Notes under the pieces: model-generated
What the model was told of the DNA's origin: nothing
Database searches by the model: none
Seen by the model: the letters and a program-made list of their open reading frames with translations, nothing else
Made by a program: the position numbers and the translations under genes
Source: Xanthomonas euroxanthea
GTDB lineage: Bacteria > Pseudomonadota > Gammaproteobacteria > Xanthomonadales > Xanthomonadaceae
DNA: 64,000 nucleotides
Direction of reading: 5' to 3'
NCBI RefSeq assembly: GCF_900476395.1
Contig: NZ_UIHB01000006.1
Location: forward strand, 62,001 to 126,000
Shown: piece after piece, positions 29,611 through 39,464 of the stretch
How positions within the stretch are numbered: position 1 is the stretch's first letter
Layout of the letters: every line of letters begins with the position of its first letter

Positions 29611-30920
29611 TGCCGGCAGAGACCGCAATGGCGGGCGTGGGCTCGCGTCTGGCCGCGGCACGGGTGCTGACGGCCGTGTTCGACCAGGGCCGCTCGCTCA
29701 AGGCCGAACTGGCCGCGACCCTGCCCGGTCTTGATGATCCACGCGACCGCGCGCTGGTGGAGGCGATCTGCTTTGCGGTGCTGCGCCGCCGCCCGGCCTA
29801 TGACGTGGCATTGCGGCAGTGGCTGGAACGCCCGTTGCCGCCGCGCGATGCCGAACTGAAGGCGCTGCTGATGGCCGGCTTCGCCCAGCTCGACGTGCTG
29901 CAGCTGCCCGCGCATGCGGCGTTGTCGGCCACCGTGGACGCGTGCCGCGCGCTGGGCCGGCCGCGTCAGGCCGGCATGGTCAACGCGATCCTGCGGCGCG
30001 CCCAGCGCGAGGGGTTTCCGGCGGTGTCCGCCGATGCGGGCTGGCCGTCCTGGCTGCGCAAGCAACTGCGCGCCGATTGGGGCGACCAGGCCGAGACCAT
30101 TTTCGAGGCAAGCGCGCAGATGGCGCCGATGTGGCTGCGCGTGCAGCGCTCGCGGATCGACCCGGCCGGCTATGTCGCAGGCCTGGCCGCGCTGGGCATC
30201 GCCGCCGAAACGGACGCGGTGTTGCCGGATGCGGTGCGTCTGCACGGTGCGGTGCCGGTGAGCCAGTTGCCGGGCTTTGCCGAGGGCGATGTCTCGGTGC
30301 AGGACGGCTCCGCGCAGCAGGTCGCCGATGCGCTGGTGCTGGCGCCGTCTGCGCGTGTGCTCGATGCCTGCGCCGCGCCCGGCGGCAAGGCCGCGCATCT
30401 GCTGGAGCGCCATCGCGGCCTGCAGCTCACCGCGCTGGATGTGGATGCGCGCCGGCTGGAGCGGGTGCAGCAGACCCTGCAGCGCACCGTGCCGGGCGCG
30501 CAGGTGACCTTGCACGCGGCCGATGCGGCCGAGACCGACGCATGGTGGGACGGCCAGCCGTTCGATGCGGTGCTGCTGGATGCGCCGTGTTCGGCCACCG
30601 GCGTGGTGCGCCGTCAGCCGGACGTGCTGCTGCATCGCCGTGCCGACGATATCGACGCCTTGTGCGCATTGCAGGCGCGTCTGCTCGATGCCAGCTGGCG
30701 CACGCTGCGACCGGGCGGGCAGCTGCTCTACACCACCTGTTCCCTGCTTGCGCGCGAGAACCAGGCGCAGGTGGATGCCTTCCTGCAACGCACTGCCGAC
30801 GCACGGGCGCAGCCGCTGGGTGCGCAATTCGGGCATGCGGCCGGTGCCGGACGGCAGCGTTTCCCCGGCGAGCGGCACTGCGACGGTTTTTTCTACGCGC
30901 TTTTGCTAAAAGCGTCCTGA
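29610..30920 (+). CDS. rsmB: 16S rRNA m5C967 methyltransferase RsmB
   Basis: 436 residues. An N-terminal NusB-like RNA-binding domain (about 10-140) is followed by a SAM-dependent methyltransferase domain. Motif I is DACAAPGGK (252-260). The two catalytic cysteines are C327 in DAPCSATG and C377 in TTCSLL, the PC/TC pair of RNA m5C enzymes, and the C-terminal FFYALLLK is typical. The first ATG at 29610 overlaps the fmt stop; an alternative ATG at 29628 would shorten it by six residues. Confidence 0.96.
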   Translation: MPAETAMAGVGSRLAAARVLTAVFDQGRSLKAELAATLPGLDDPRDRALVEAICFAVLRRRPAYDVALRQWLERPLPPRDAELKALLMAGFAQLDVLQLPAHAALSATVDACRALGRPRQAGMVNAILRRAQREGFPAVSADAGWPSWLRKQLRADWGDQAETIFEASAQMAPMWLRVQRSRIDPAGYVAGLAALGIAAETDAVLPDAVRLHGAVPVSQLPGFAEGDVSVQDGSAQQVADALVLAPSARVLDACAAPGGKAAHLLERHRGLQLTALDVDARRLERVQQTLQRTVPGAQVTLHAADAAETDAWWDGQPFDAVLLDAPCSATGVVRRQPDVLLHRRADDIDALCALQARLLDASWRTLRPGGQLLYTTCSLLARENQAQVDAFLQRTADARAQPLGAQFGHAAGAGRQRFPGERHCDGFFYALLLKAS

Positions 30921-30967
30921 CCGCGCGCCGAACCCGGCGCTCCACCTCCGCACCCACGCCATCCGTC

Positions 30968-32689
30968 ATGCTCAAGACTCGTGCTTCCAAGGATTTCTGG
31001 CTGCTGGCCATCACGGCTGTGCTGGTGATCGGCGCCGGCCTGGGACTGCGCGACCCCTGGCCGTCGGACGAGCCGCGGTTTGCGCTGGTCGCCAAGCAGA
31101 TGGTGATGAGCGGCGATTGGTTGTTCCCGCATCGCGGCAACGAACTGTACTCGGACAAGCCGCCGATGCTGATGTGGCTGCAGGCGCTGTTCTACACGCT
31201 GCTGGGCAACTGGCGGGTGGCGTTCCTGCTGCCGTCGCTGCTGGCGGCGCTGGGCACGCTGGCCTGCGTGTACGACCTCGGGCGGCGGCTATGGACGCGG
31301 CGCGTGGGGGCCTATGCGGCCTGGATGCTGCTGTTCACGCTGCACTTCACCTTCCAGGCCAAGAAGGCGCAGATCGATCCGCTGGTGGTGTTCTGGATCA
31401 CCCTGGCCAATTACGGACTGCTGCGCCATCTGCTGCTGGGGCCGGCCTGGCGCTGGTGGACGCTGGGCTGGTTCGCCGCCGGGCTGGGCGTGATCACCAA
31501 GGGGGTCGGCATCATCGCCCTGCTGATGCTGATCCCGGCCGGCATTGCGGCGGCGCGCGGCTGGCCGGGCGTGCGCGTGCATGTGCGCGATCGGCGTTTC
31601 TGGCTGGGGCCGCTGTTCTTCTTCATCGCGATCCTGTTGTGGTTCGTGCCGATGATGGTGACCGCACTGACTGCCGGCCAGCCCGAGTACCGCGTCTATC
31701 TCAACGACATCCTGCTGCGCCAGACCGCCAAGCGTTATGCCAATTCCTGGGATCACGCGCAGCCGGTCTGGTACCACTTCAAGGGCATGGCCACGATGTG
31801 GCTGCCGACCATCCTGTTGCTGCCCTGGGCGATCCCGGCCTGGTGGCGCCGGCTCAAGCGACGCGATGCGCGCTATCTGTTGCCGCTGGCCTGGTGGCTG
31901 CTGGTGCTGGTGTTCTTCACCATTCCCAGCGGCAAGCGCGATGTGTACATCCTGCCGGCGCTGCCGATGTTCTGCCTGGCCCTGGCGCCGCTGGCGGCAG
32001 GCCTGCTGCGCCGTGCCGGGGTGCAGCGGCTGCTGTTCGGATTCGTGGTGCTGCTGACGGTGGCCTTCGTTGCCGGCGGTGCGGCGATGCTGATCGGGCA
32101 CCCGGGGTTCGAGCAGAAGATCATGGACAGCCGCGGAGTCGGCAGCGAGGCCACCGACCCGCTCGGCTGGCTGCTGCTGGCGGTGGGCCTGTGGGGCGTG
32201 GCCAGCCTGTTGCTGCTGCGGGTGCGCCGTTCCGCGCTTGCCGCCGCATCGCTGCTGGGCGCGTGGTGGGTGGCGTTCGGGTTGGTCTGCTATCCGATCT
32301 TCAACGATTCCAGTTCGGCGGGCGCGGTGATGCGCGAGGCCGGGCGCCGGATCGGCCCGGATGCGCAGCTCGGGCTGGTGGGCTGGAAGGAGCAGAACCT
32401 GCTGATGGCCGACCGCCCCGCGCAGACCTTCGGCTTCAAGGTGCCGTGGGAGCAGCAACTGCAGCGTGCGGTGGCCTGGCAGGCACAAGACCCGGAGCAA
32501 CGCTGGCTGATGGCGCAGGAGACCGCGCTGCTGGCCTGCGTGGACCGCAGCCGCAGCCAGATGGTGGGCGTGGCCAACCGCCGTCGCTGGTGGCTGGTAC
32601 CGGCCGATGCCATGCACGGCAGCTGCGTGGCAAGTGCCGAGCAGCGGGCAGTGGAAGCGCAGGAGCAGGGCAACCTGGACACCGAATGA
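30968..32689 (+). CDS. GT39/ArnT-like membrane glycosyltransferase
   Basis: 573 residues with about ten to twelve membrane segments. The N-terminal periplasmic loop carries the DE motif of GT39/GT83-type enzymes (WPSDEPRFALVAKQM, about 29-43), followed by SDKPPMLMWLQALFY. These enzymes use polyprenyl-phosphate sugars to modify lipids or proteins in the periplasm. ArnT (lipid A aminoarabinose transfer) is the best-known relative, but the acceptor here is not certain. It follows rsmB by 47 bp and precedes an O-antigen ligase-like gene, so an LPS role is reasonable. Confidence 0.85.
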   Translation: MLKTRASKDFWLLAITAVLVIGAGLGLRDPWPSDEPRFALVAKQMVMSGDWLFPHRGNELYSDKPPMLMWLQALFYTLLGNWRVAFLLPSLLAALGTLACVYDLGRRLWTRRVGAYAAWMLLFTLHFTFQAKKAQIDPLVVFWITLANYGLLRHLLLGPAWRWWTLGWFAAGLGVITKGVGIIALLMLIPAGIAAARGWPGVRVHVRDRRFWLGPLFFFIAILLWFVPMMVTALTAGQPEYRVYLNDILLRQTAKRYANSWDHAQPVWYHFKGMATMWLPTILLLPWAIPAWWRRLKRRDARYLLPLAWWLLVLVFFTIPSGKRDVYILPALPMFCLALAPLAAGLLRRAGVQRLLFGFVVLLTVAFVAGGAAMLIGHPGFEQKIMDSRGVGSEATDPLGWLLLAVGLWGVASLLLLRVRRSALAAASLLGAWWVAFGLVCYPIFNDSSSAGAVMREAGRRIGPDAQLGLVGWKEQNLLMADRPAQTFGFKVPWEQQLQRAVAWQAQDPEQRWLMAQETALLACVDRSRSQMVGVANRRRWWLVPADAMHGSCVASAEQRAVEAQEQGNLDTE

Positions 32690-32841
32690 GCCGGCGCAGC
32701 ACAGGTTCCGGCCACGATCGGCGGCGCGTCAACGCCGCCGCCGGCCGTCGTCTAGCATGGATTCATGCGGGACATCGTTAGCTTGGCCGGCGTTGCTGAC
32801 GCGTGCCGCCCGATTCACCCCCATTCGCCACCGATGTCTGA

Positions 32842-34119
32842 ATGAATTCCTTGCCCACCCAGCCCGCTGCACTTTCCTCCTCGGCCCCCATTGCATCACC
32901 GGCAGGTGTGGGCATTGCCGAACTGGGTGTCTTTGCGTTGACCGCGCTGGTGGTCAACATGCCGAGCGGCTTGCTGCCCTTCGGGCTGTGCCTGCTGCTT
33001 GGCTCGCTGGTGGGCTGGCGCAGCCTGCGCGCAGGCGTTGCCATGCGCCCCTGGTCGCTGCGCGCGCTGGGGTGGTTGGCCGCAGCGGTGATCGCGATGT
33101 CGCTGCTGTCGATCGTGCTGTTCGAACACGGGCTGCGCGATGTCGACAACCGCTCGCGCTTTCTGGTGCTGCCGTGGGCGGCGGTGTGGGCGTACGCCCT
33201 GCAGCCGCGCCAGATCTGGCTATGGCGCGGCGCGTTGGCCGGCGTGTTCGCGGCAATGGTGATCGCCATGTTGCAGGTGATGAACGGGGCCCCCCGCGCC
33301 GAAGGCTGGACCAATGCGATCGTGTTTGCCGATATCGCGCTGATGCTGCTGGTGGTGGCGGTGTTCTGCCGTCCGGTCGGCCACGTGCGCTGGCTGGTGG
33401 GCGCGGCCATCGCCACGGTGGTGGTGATCGTACTCAGCGGCAGTCGCGGGGTGTGGTTGTCGTTGCTGGTGACCCTGGGCGTGCTGATCTGGGGCGCGCC
33501 CTGGCAGAGCGCACGCCTGCGCTTGCTGACCTTCGTCGGCGGTGCGGTGCTGGCGGTGGGCGTGGTGCTCAGCGTGCCGGCCTTGACCGAGCAGATGCGC
33601 CTGGGCGAGTTGCAGAGCGACCTGCGGCGCTACGAGGTCGGCGACAGCGACTCGTCTGCCGGTGCCCGTATCGAACGGCTGCACGTGGCCTGGGATACCT
33701 TGCGCGCGCATCCGCTGACCGGCATCGGCGTCGGGCGCTTCGACGATGCAATGCGCGAGTTGCCGGTGTGCGCCGGCGACACCTGGCTGCTGCGCTGTCA
33801 TCTGGGCCATGCGCACAACGATCTGGCCGAGTGGGGCGCCACCCAGGGGGTTCCGGGGCTGTTGCTGTTGTTTGCGGTCTACGGCGTGCCGTTGTGGATC
33901 TTCGTGCGGCTGCATCGACGCAGCGGCCAGCGCCAGTTCCGCGGGCCGGCAGCGGCCGGTGTGATGATCGTGGTGAGCTATGCCCTGTGCGGACTGACCC
34001 AGTCGATGTTTGCGCACCAGGTGTCGGCCAGCTTCTACACGGCGATGGTCGGTGTGCTGGTCGGCCTGGCAGCGCGCCAGGCGCAGGCATACTCGGTGCG
34101 AGCGGCCGACAAGGCCTAG
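32842..34119 (+). CDS. O-antigen ligase-like (Wzy_C) membrane protein
   Basis: 425 residues with roughly ten to twelve membrane helices. A periplasmic loop between about 255 and 345 carries the family motifs HPLTGIGVGRF and HLGHAHNDLAEWGATQG. The His in the second motif and the Arg before it are typical of WaaL/Wzy-type glycan ligases or polymerases using undecaprenyl-PP donors. I cannot tell ligase from polymerase by sequence alone. Neighbouring glycosyltransferases suggest LPS core or O-antigen assembly. Confidence 0.82.
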   Translation: MNSLPTQPAALSSSAPIASPAGVGIAELGVFALTALVVNMPSGLLPFGLCLLLGSLVGWRSLRAGVAMRPWSLRALGWLAAAVIAMSLLSIVLFEHGLRDVDNRSRFLVLPWAAVWAYALQPRQIWLWRGALAGVFAAMVIAMLQVMNGAPRAEGWTNAIVFADIALMLLVVAVFCRPVGHVRWLVGAAIATVVVIVLSGSRGVWLSLLVTLGVLIWGAPWQSARLRLLTFVGGAVLAVGVVLSVPALTEQMRLGELQSDLRRYEVGDSDSSAGARIERLHVAWDTLRAHPLTGIGVGRFDDAMRELPVCAGDTWLLRCHLGHAHNDLAEWGATQGVPGLLLLFAVYGVPLWIFVRLHRRSGQRQFRGPAAAGVMIVVSYALCGLTQSMFAHQVSASFYTAMVGVLVGLAARQAQAYSVRAADKA

Positions 34120-34238
34120 CGAGCGGCCTTGCGGTGGGTGGTGGGCTCGGCCCATCATCGGATAGGTGACTGTTGGCTCGGAGCGCCGACCTGGCGGCGG
34201 GCGCAGCCGTCGCGGCGGTCGCATGCGGGTCGCTGCGT

Positions 34239-35063
34239 TCAGCCGTCGCGGCGATCGTCCACGCGCGGCGGATCCTGCACCGGTTGGTTGTGCTGCAGCA
34301 GCCATAACATGATGGTCTTCTGGCGCACGTAGTTGGCGCGGACATAGGCGTAGATCAAGCCGTGCCAGCCATCGCGAAACCCGCCACGCAGCAGGTAGCC
34401 GCGCCAGAAGCGCCAGGCCGGTGCCAGCACCAGCTTGCTCCAGGTCGCACGCTTGCCGCGCGCGTAGTCGTGCTCGGCCATCATCTGCGCGTAGCGCTGG
34501 GTCTTGGCCAGTTGCTGCGCCAGCGAGCGGTAGGGGTAGTGGATCAGGTCGCCCGCCAGGGTCATGACCGCCCCGTCGACACTGGCCGCTTCGTGGATCT
34601 CGCGCTTGCCGCGCCAGCCGCCGCGGCGTCGATCGAACAGGCGCAGCACCCGATCCGGATAGGCATTGCCATGGCGCAGGAACCGGCCGAAATAATCCGA
34701 CAGCCGTGCGAAGCGATAGCCGGCCGCGCCGGCAAAACCGCCATCGCGCGCGGCAATGATCGATGCCCGCAAGCCATCGCTGACGCGTTCGTCGGCATCC
34801 AGGCACAGCACCCAGTCATGGCTGGCCTGCGCCACGCAGAACGCCTTCTGGCTGCGATAGCCATCGAAGGTACGTTGCAGGACGCGTGCGCCATGTGCGG
34901 TGGCCAGCGTCACGGTGGCATCGGTGGAGCCGGAGTCCACCACCACGACCTCGTCGCAGAACGCCAGCGAGCGCAGGCAGTCGCGTAGGCGATCGGCCTC
35001 GTTGAACGCGATAATGCAGGCGCTGATGCGCGGCCGTTCGTCGGGTGCGGTCGAAGAGGACAT
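34239..35063 (-). CDS. Family 2 glycosyltransferase, LPS-core type
   Basis: 274 residues, a GT-A fold with ISACIIAFNEADRLRDCLRS, VVVDSGSTDAT and the metal-binding DADE (LCLDADERV). The C-terminal part (LGLIYAYVRANYVRQKTIML-like) resembles WaaE/KdtX-type core glucosyltransferases. It is divergent from the next gene, with only 3 bp between the two most likely ATGs. I use the ATG at 35063; an in-frame TTG at 35075 would lie inside the neighbour. Confidence 0.88.
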   Translation of the reverse strand: MSSSTAPDERPRISACIIAFNEADRLRDCLRSLAFCDEVVVVDSGSTDATVTLATAHGARVLQRTFDGYRSQKAFCVAQASHDWVLCLDADERVSDGLRASIIAARDGGFAGAAGYRFARLSDYFGRFLRHGNAYPDRVLRLFDRRRGGWRGKREIHEAASVDGAVMTLAGDLIHYPYRSLAQQLAKTQRYAQMMAEHDYARGKRATWSKLVLAPAWRFWRGYLLRGGFRDGWHGLIYAYVRANYVRQKTIMLWLLQHNQPVQDPPRVDDRRDG

Positions 35064-35066
35064 GTG

Positions 35067-36122
35067 ATGGCTCAATACCTGCTGTTCGCAACGGAGCGTT
35101 ACGCGTTGCCTATTCTGGCGCCATTGGCGCAGGCATTACAGGCCCGCGGGCACGCCGTGTCGGCCTGGTTCGAGGGTGGTGCGCGCGGGCTGGTGTTGCC
35201 GGATGTGCGCCAGGTCGGCCTGCGCGAGGCGCTGGCATTGCGCCCGCAGGCGGTGTTCAGCGCGGCCAACTGGGTGCCGCCGTTCATTGCCGGTGCCAAG
35301 GTGCAGCTGTTCCATGGTTTCAACGTGCAGAAACGCGAAGACAACCGTGGGCACTTCCGCGTGCGTGGACTGTTCGATCTGTATTGCACGCAGGGCCCGG
35401 CCACCACGGCGCCGTTTCGCGCACTCGCCGCGCGCGAAGGGCATTTCGCGGTGGTCGAAACCGGCTGGCCCAAGCTCGACCCGGTGTTTCGCGACGATGG
35501 CGGACGCGGCGCGGCACTGCGCGCGCCCGCCAACGGGCGGCCGGTGATCCTGTTCGGCTCCACGTTTACCGAGCGCCTGAGCGCCGCGCCCGCGCTCTAC
35601 GAGCAGATCGCCGCCGATATCGCGCGCGGTGCGCATTACTGGCTGCTGACCCTGCACCCGAAGTGCGCGCCGGAGCTGTTCGATCGCTATCGCGCGCTGG
35701 CCGGGCCGCATGCATGCTTTGTCGAACCCGAACAGGTCATGGCCGCGCAGCGTGCGGCCGATGTGCTGGTGTCGGATACCTCATCGATCGTGTCCGAGTT
35801 CGTGGTGCAGCACAAACCGGTGGTGACCTTCCGCAACCGCGTGCCGCAGCCGCACATGCTGGACTTCCAGCAGCCCGGGCAATTACCGCAGCAGCTGGCG
35901 CGCGCGTTGGCGCCGGATGCGGCGCTGCGCAGTGCGCTGGCCAGTTATGCCGATGCGATCCATCCGTACCGCGACGGGCAATCGTCGGAGCGGGTGATTG
36001 CAGCGACCGAGGACTTCATCGCCGGCAAGCTCGGTCCACTGCGGCGCAAGCCGCTGGGCGCAGTGTGGCGCGGCCTGCAGATCCGCCGCGAACTCGGATA
36101 CTGGGGCCGGTCCCGGCGCTGA
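35067..36122 (+). CDS. CDP-glycerol glycerophosphotransferase-like transferase
   Basis: 351 residues. Two-lobed GT-B-like fold; the C-terminal lobe shows VILFGSTFTER, LLTLHPKCAPE and ADVLVSDTSSIVSEFVVQHKPVVTF, the pattern of the CDP-glycerol glycerophosphotransferase (TagB/TagF-like) superfamily. In Gram-negatives these modify surface glycans; the donor is uncertain. An AGAGGA ribosome site at 35054-35059 supports the ATG at 35067; it overlaps the start region of the divergent GT2 gene. Confidence 0.8.
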   Translation: MAQYLLFATERYALPILAPLAQALQARGHAVSAWFEGGARGLVLPDVRQVGLREALALRPQAVFSAANWVPPFIAGAKVQLFHGFNVQKREDNRGHFRVRGLFDLYCTQGPATTAPFRALAAREGHFAVVETGWPKLDPVFRDDGGRGAALRAPANGRPVILFGSTFTERLSAAPALYEQIAADIARGAHYWLLTLHPKCAPELFDRYRALAGPHACFVEPEQVMAAQRAADVLVSDTSSIVSEFVVQHKPVVTFRNRVPQPHMLDFQQPGQLPQQLARALAPDAALRSALASYADAIHPYRDGQSSERVIAATEDFIAGKLGPLRRKPLGAVWRGLQIRRELGYWGRSRR

Positions 36123-36173
36123 AACCGGGGTTTGATCAGTGGCTCCAAGTGGCTGCCTATCAGCAGTCTTCAA

Positions 36174-36211
36174 CCAATCCCCAATCCCGATTCCCGATTC
36201 CCGATTCCCAA
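36174..36211. repeat. GATTCCC iterated repeat
   Basis: Three tandem copies of CCCGATT preceded by CCAATCCCCAATC, lying between the transferase gene and the end of the convergent bPH-domain gene. Same family as the repeats at 28583-28682 and 44249-44270. Confidence 0.7.
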
Positions 36212-36212
36212 C

Positions 36213-37718
36213 TCACCAACGCAACTTGCGCCGCGTCAACGCGGCACCCAACCGGGCCTGCAGCGCCTGCGCCTGCGCCAACGGCACAAAGCGCAGGCGC
36301 AACCCCGGGCCGGTCGGGCTGGCGCCGGCGGTGTCCAGCCACAGCGTTGCGGTGCCGGACAGGCGATCCAGCGGTGAGCGTTGCAGTTGCAGCGCCTGCA
36401 GCTTGTCCAGCTCGGCCAGCCGCCACCAGCGTTTCCACCAGCCGCCGCGCACGGCGACAAACCGCGCATCCACCGCATAGCCCATGCGGTGCACCTGGCG
36501 ATGCGCCTTGAACGCACTCCACGGCAACCACAGCAGCAACCACGCCGCCTGGTTGCCGAATTGCCAGGCCAGGCCGCCCACCAGCGGCAGCAGCACCAAC
36601 AGCGTGGGCAGGCTCAATCGCCACCAGCAATGCGTGGCGATCGCCTGCCACTGCGCAGGCGGCCAGGCAATCCCCGGCAGCAGGCGCTGCAACAAGGCAT
36701 CGCAGCGCTGCGGGTCGGCGATCGGCGCAAGCTCCTTCAATGCGCTGCCTTCGCTGTCGGCGGTGCCGGCCACGGCGGTCTCCACCCGCAACTGGCGACG
36801 GCCGAACAGGCGATGCAGGCGGCTTTCGTACAACGTCCACGACTGGATGCGCCGCAGCGCCACACTGCTGCGGATGCGCGTCAGCAGGCCGCGCTCCACG
36901 GTCAGGCGGCGCTCGGATTGGCTGAGGTGGAAGCCGTGGTACTGCGCCACCGCCAGGGCCACCGACAAGGCGCGCATCGCGATCAGCACGGCCAGGGTGC
37001 CGAGCACCACCAGGGTCGCGGCGACGGCCGTCCCCGGATGGACCTGGCTGACATAGCGGTATGCCAGCTCGCCGTTGTGCTCGACGAAGTTGGACACCGT
37101 GCGGCGCGGGATCATCTGGTAGATCACGCCGAAGCTGGCAGCCACCACCACCATGCCGCGATTGGAGATCAGCCCCAGCCGGATCACTTCGCCCATCGGC
37201 AGGCGCAGCAAGCTGTTGCTGTCGGCCTCGGGCTGCGGCGTCGTGGCGTCGGCATCATGTGTGCGGCGACGGATCAGGTCTTCCAGCGCCAGCGCCTGGT
37301 CCAGCCGCAGCACGCGCATTTCCGCTTCGGGCTTGTGGCCACCGGCCGATTCCAGCCGCACTTCGGCCACCCCGGCCAGCCGGTGCAGCAGCGATTGATG
37401 CACCACCACGTTGTGGATGCGCGCGAACGGGATATCGCGCCGGCTGCGTTCCAGCAGCCCGCTGCGGATCGCCACGCCATCGGTACCGATGCGGTAGCGG
37501 TAGGTGAAATAGCGCAGCACCGAGATCGCCACCAGCACCGTCATCACCACGCCGGTGGCGATGTGGTCGGCCGAGTCGCGGCTGCCATCGCGGCTGCCGA
37601 ACAGGATCAACGCCGCCAGCGGAATCAGGAACTGGCGGATCTGCTGCAACAGCACGAACACCCACGACAACGGATGCAGGCGCTGCTCGTCCTGGCCGGG
37701 ATGTTCGATGGCACTCAC
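36213..37718 (-). CDS. Bacterial PH (bPH_2)-domain membrane protein, YdbT-like
   Basis: 501 residues starting at GTG 37718. Two bPH_2-type regions are visible: about 60-140, with TYRYRIGTDGVAIRSGLLERSR and DIPFARIHNVVVHQSLLHRL, and a C-terminal one with RFVAVRGGWW. Several pairs of membrane helices lie between and before them (about 17-40, 170-190, 225-250). The YdbS/YdbT pair has been linked to antibiotic resistance in Gram-positives, but its mechanism is unclear. It overlaps the preceding gene by a GTGA junction, so the two form a unit. Confidence 0.85.
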   Translation of the reverse strand: MSAIEHPGQDEQRLHPLSWVFVLLQQIRQFLIPLAALILFGSRDGSRDSADHIATGVVMTVLVAISVLRYFTYRYRIGTDGVAIRSGLLERSRRDIPFARIHNVVVHQSLLHRLAGVAEVRLESAGGHKPEAEMRVLRLDQALALEDLIRRRTHDADATTPQPEADSNSLLRLPMGEVIRLGLISNRGMVVVAASFGVIYQMIPRRTVSNFVEHNGELAYRYVSQVHPGTAVAATLVVLGTLAVLIAMRALSVALAVAQYHGFHLSQSERRLTVERGLLTRIRSSVALRRIQSWTLYESRLHRLFGRRQLRVETAVAGTADSEGSALKELAPIADPQRCDALLQRLLPGIAWPPAQWQAIATHCWWRLSLPTLLVLLPLVGGLAWQFGNQAAWLLLWLPWSAFKAHRQVHRMGYAVDARFVAVRGGWWKRWWRLAELDKLQALQLQRSPLDRLSGTATLWLDTAGASPTGPGLRLRFVPLAQAQALQARLGAALTRRKLRW

Positions 37719-38314
37719 AGCGCGTCGTCGTCGTGATCGAGTTGGCGGGCGAGGCGGTCGCGCAGGCGTTCGGCATCGCCCTGATCCAGGCCGGACAACG
37801 CCACCGCGTTGAGCCGGCTGCCGGCGGTATGCACCACCAGCGTGGTCAGCCCGGTGGCGCGTTCGATCGGGCCGCGGCGCAGGTCCACGTGCTGCACGCG
37901 CGAAATCGGAATGCGCGTGTCGCTCTGCCAGAGATGACCGCGTTGCAGCGCCAGCCCGTGGTGGTCGAGTTTCCAGTGGGTGAGTCGATGCCGCTTGACC
38001 GCGAACCACGCACCCAGCAGCGCGGCAACCACGGTCAGGCCCAGCACCAGCGGCCAGTGATGCCAGGCGTGCAACCCCGTGGCGGTCACGCCGGCCGCGA
38101 TCAGCCCGGCACATCCGCCGCCCAGTGCGCCGTTGACGCCGGCCACATAGGCCCCGCGCTGCGGTAGCGGTTGCCACTGCGTGTGGTCCACGGCCGGACC
38201 CTCTGCCGGCGCGGCGGTGACGATGACCTCGGGGTGCGGCGGTGGAGCGTCGTGCACAAGGCTGGCCTGCAGAAGCGGTGCGCAAGCATAGCCGGGCGCC
38301 GAGGGCGGGCGCAT
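37715..38314 (-). CDS. Bacterial PH (bPH_2)-domain membrane protein, YdbS-like
   Basis: 199 residues. Two membrane helices (about 58-78 and 82-105) precede one bPH_2 domain: RLTHWKLDHHGLALQRGHLWQ, DTRIPISRVQHVDLRRGPIER and ATGLTTLVVHTAG. The N-terminal 35 residues are low-complexity and the true start could be the later Met or Val. Located 16 bp after the RibA-type gene and translationally coupled to the larger YdbT-like gene. Confidence 0.82.
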   Translation of the reverse strand: MRPPSAPGYACAPLLQASLVHDAPPPHPEVIVTAAPAEGPAVDHTQWQPLPQRGAYVAGVNGALGGGCAGLIAAGVTATGLHAWHHWPLVLGLTVVAALLGAWFAVKRHRLTHWKLDHHGLALQRGHLWQSDTRIPISRVQHVDLRRGPIERATGLTTLVVHTAGSRLNAVALSGLDQGDAERLRDRLARQLDHDDDAL

Positions 38315-38330
38315 CCGGCGCAGGCGGCGC

Positions 38331-39464
38331 TTACTGTGCGGCCAGGATCAGCGCGTCCACATCCAGCGCATGCCCGGCGCGCGCGGCCTTGGTACGCAGG
38401 TACTGCTCGTTTTCCGCAGTGATGTCGCCGGTCACCGGGATGCGGTCTTCGACCGCGATACCGGCCGCGCGCAGGCGCTCGGCCTTGGCGGGATTGTTGG
38501 TCAGCAGCCGGATCCGGCCGATCCCCAGGCCGCGCAGCATCGCCACCGCACTGCCGTAGCGGCGCTCGTCCGGGCCAAAGCCCAGTTGCGCGTCGGCGTC
38601 GATGGTGTCCAGGCCGGCATGCTGGTAGCCGTACGCGCGCATCTTGGCGGCGATGCCGGTGCCGCGGCCTTCCTGGTCCAGGTACAGCAGCACGCCGCCG
38701 CCGAGGTCCTTCAGCTTGGCCAGGCCATGCCGCAGCTGGTCGCCGCAATCGCATTTGAGCGAGCCGAACAGATCTCCGGTCAGGCAGGAGGAATGCACGC
38801 GCACCGGCACTGCGGCCGACAGGTCGGGCTGGCCGACCACGATCGCCACCTGGTCGCGCTGCGCCACCCCGCCGCGGAACACCACGAACTCGCTCATCCC
38901 CAGCCCGCGCAACGGCACCGGCGTGCGGGTGACCAACTCGTAGCCGGCCGCGGCGGATGTGGCGCAACCGCTGGCCAGATCGTCCAGTGCCAGCGACTGG
39001 CAGCCGGCGAAGGCGGCCTGGTCGTCCGCGTCGTGCAGCTCCACCGCCAGCATCGCCGGCAGCAGCAGTCCCAGCCGCGCGATCTCCACCGCGCCTGCGT
39101 CCAGCGCATCGCCCGCGGTCCACTGCGTCGGGACCGGGGTGTCGCGCAGGTAGGCCAGGGCCGCGAGCTGGTCGTAGTCATGCTCGGCCAGTGCCACGCG
39201 TGCGCCCTGCGGTGCGTTTAGGCCCAGCACCTGGGCACGGGTCGGGGTGACGAACAGATAGTGCCGCCGCTGCGCCGCACGTGCGAAGGCCGCATACGAC
39301 TGCGCGGTGCTGCTGTCCAATGCCAGTACCGCGCGTGCCTGCCCGTTGGCCGCGGTCAGCAGCACCGGGCGGCCGGCGCGCAGCTCGGAGGCGGCGCGCT
39401 CGCAGCGGATCGCCGCCGGATCACCGAAGGCCTGTGCGCTGGAGGAGGGGGCGGGGCTGCTCAT
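38331..39464 (-). CDS. GTP cyclohydrolase II with degenerate RibB-like N-terminal half
   Basis: 377 residues. The C-terminal half (about 180-377) is GTP cyclohydrolase II, the first riboflavin step. It has zinc ligands C227, C238 and C240 (SSCLTGD ... LKCDCG), catalytic DQEGRGTG and LLTNNPAK. The N-terminal half (about 20-165) has the outline of a DHBP synthase (RAGRPVLLT) but lacks the acidic catalytic loop DDEDRENEGD. So this is a RibBA-like fusion with an inactive RibB half; the gene could be called ribA. Confidence 0.85.
   Translation of the reverse strand: MSSPAPSSSAQAFGDPAAIRCERAASELRAGRPVLLTAANGQARAVLALDSSTAQSYAAFARAAQRRHYLFVTPTRAQVLGLNAPQGARVALAEHDYDQLAALAYLRDTPVPTQWTAGDALDAGAVEIARLGLLLPAMLAVELHDADDQAAFAGCQSLALDDLASGCATSAAAGYELVTRTPVPLRGLGMSEFVVFRGGVAQRDQVAIVVGQPDLSAAVPVRVHSSCLTGDLFGSLKCDCGDQLRHGLAKLKDLGGGVLLYLDQEGRGTGIAAKMRAYGYQHAGLDTIDADAQLGFGPDERRYGSAVAMLRGLGIGRIRLLTNNPAKAERLRAAGIAVEDRIPVTGDITAENEQYLRTKAARAGHALDVDALILAAQ

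Noticed and set aside
36174-36211. CRISPR-like short repeats
   Set aside because: Units are 7 bp, adjacent and without spacers; part of a dispersed intergenic repeat.
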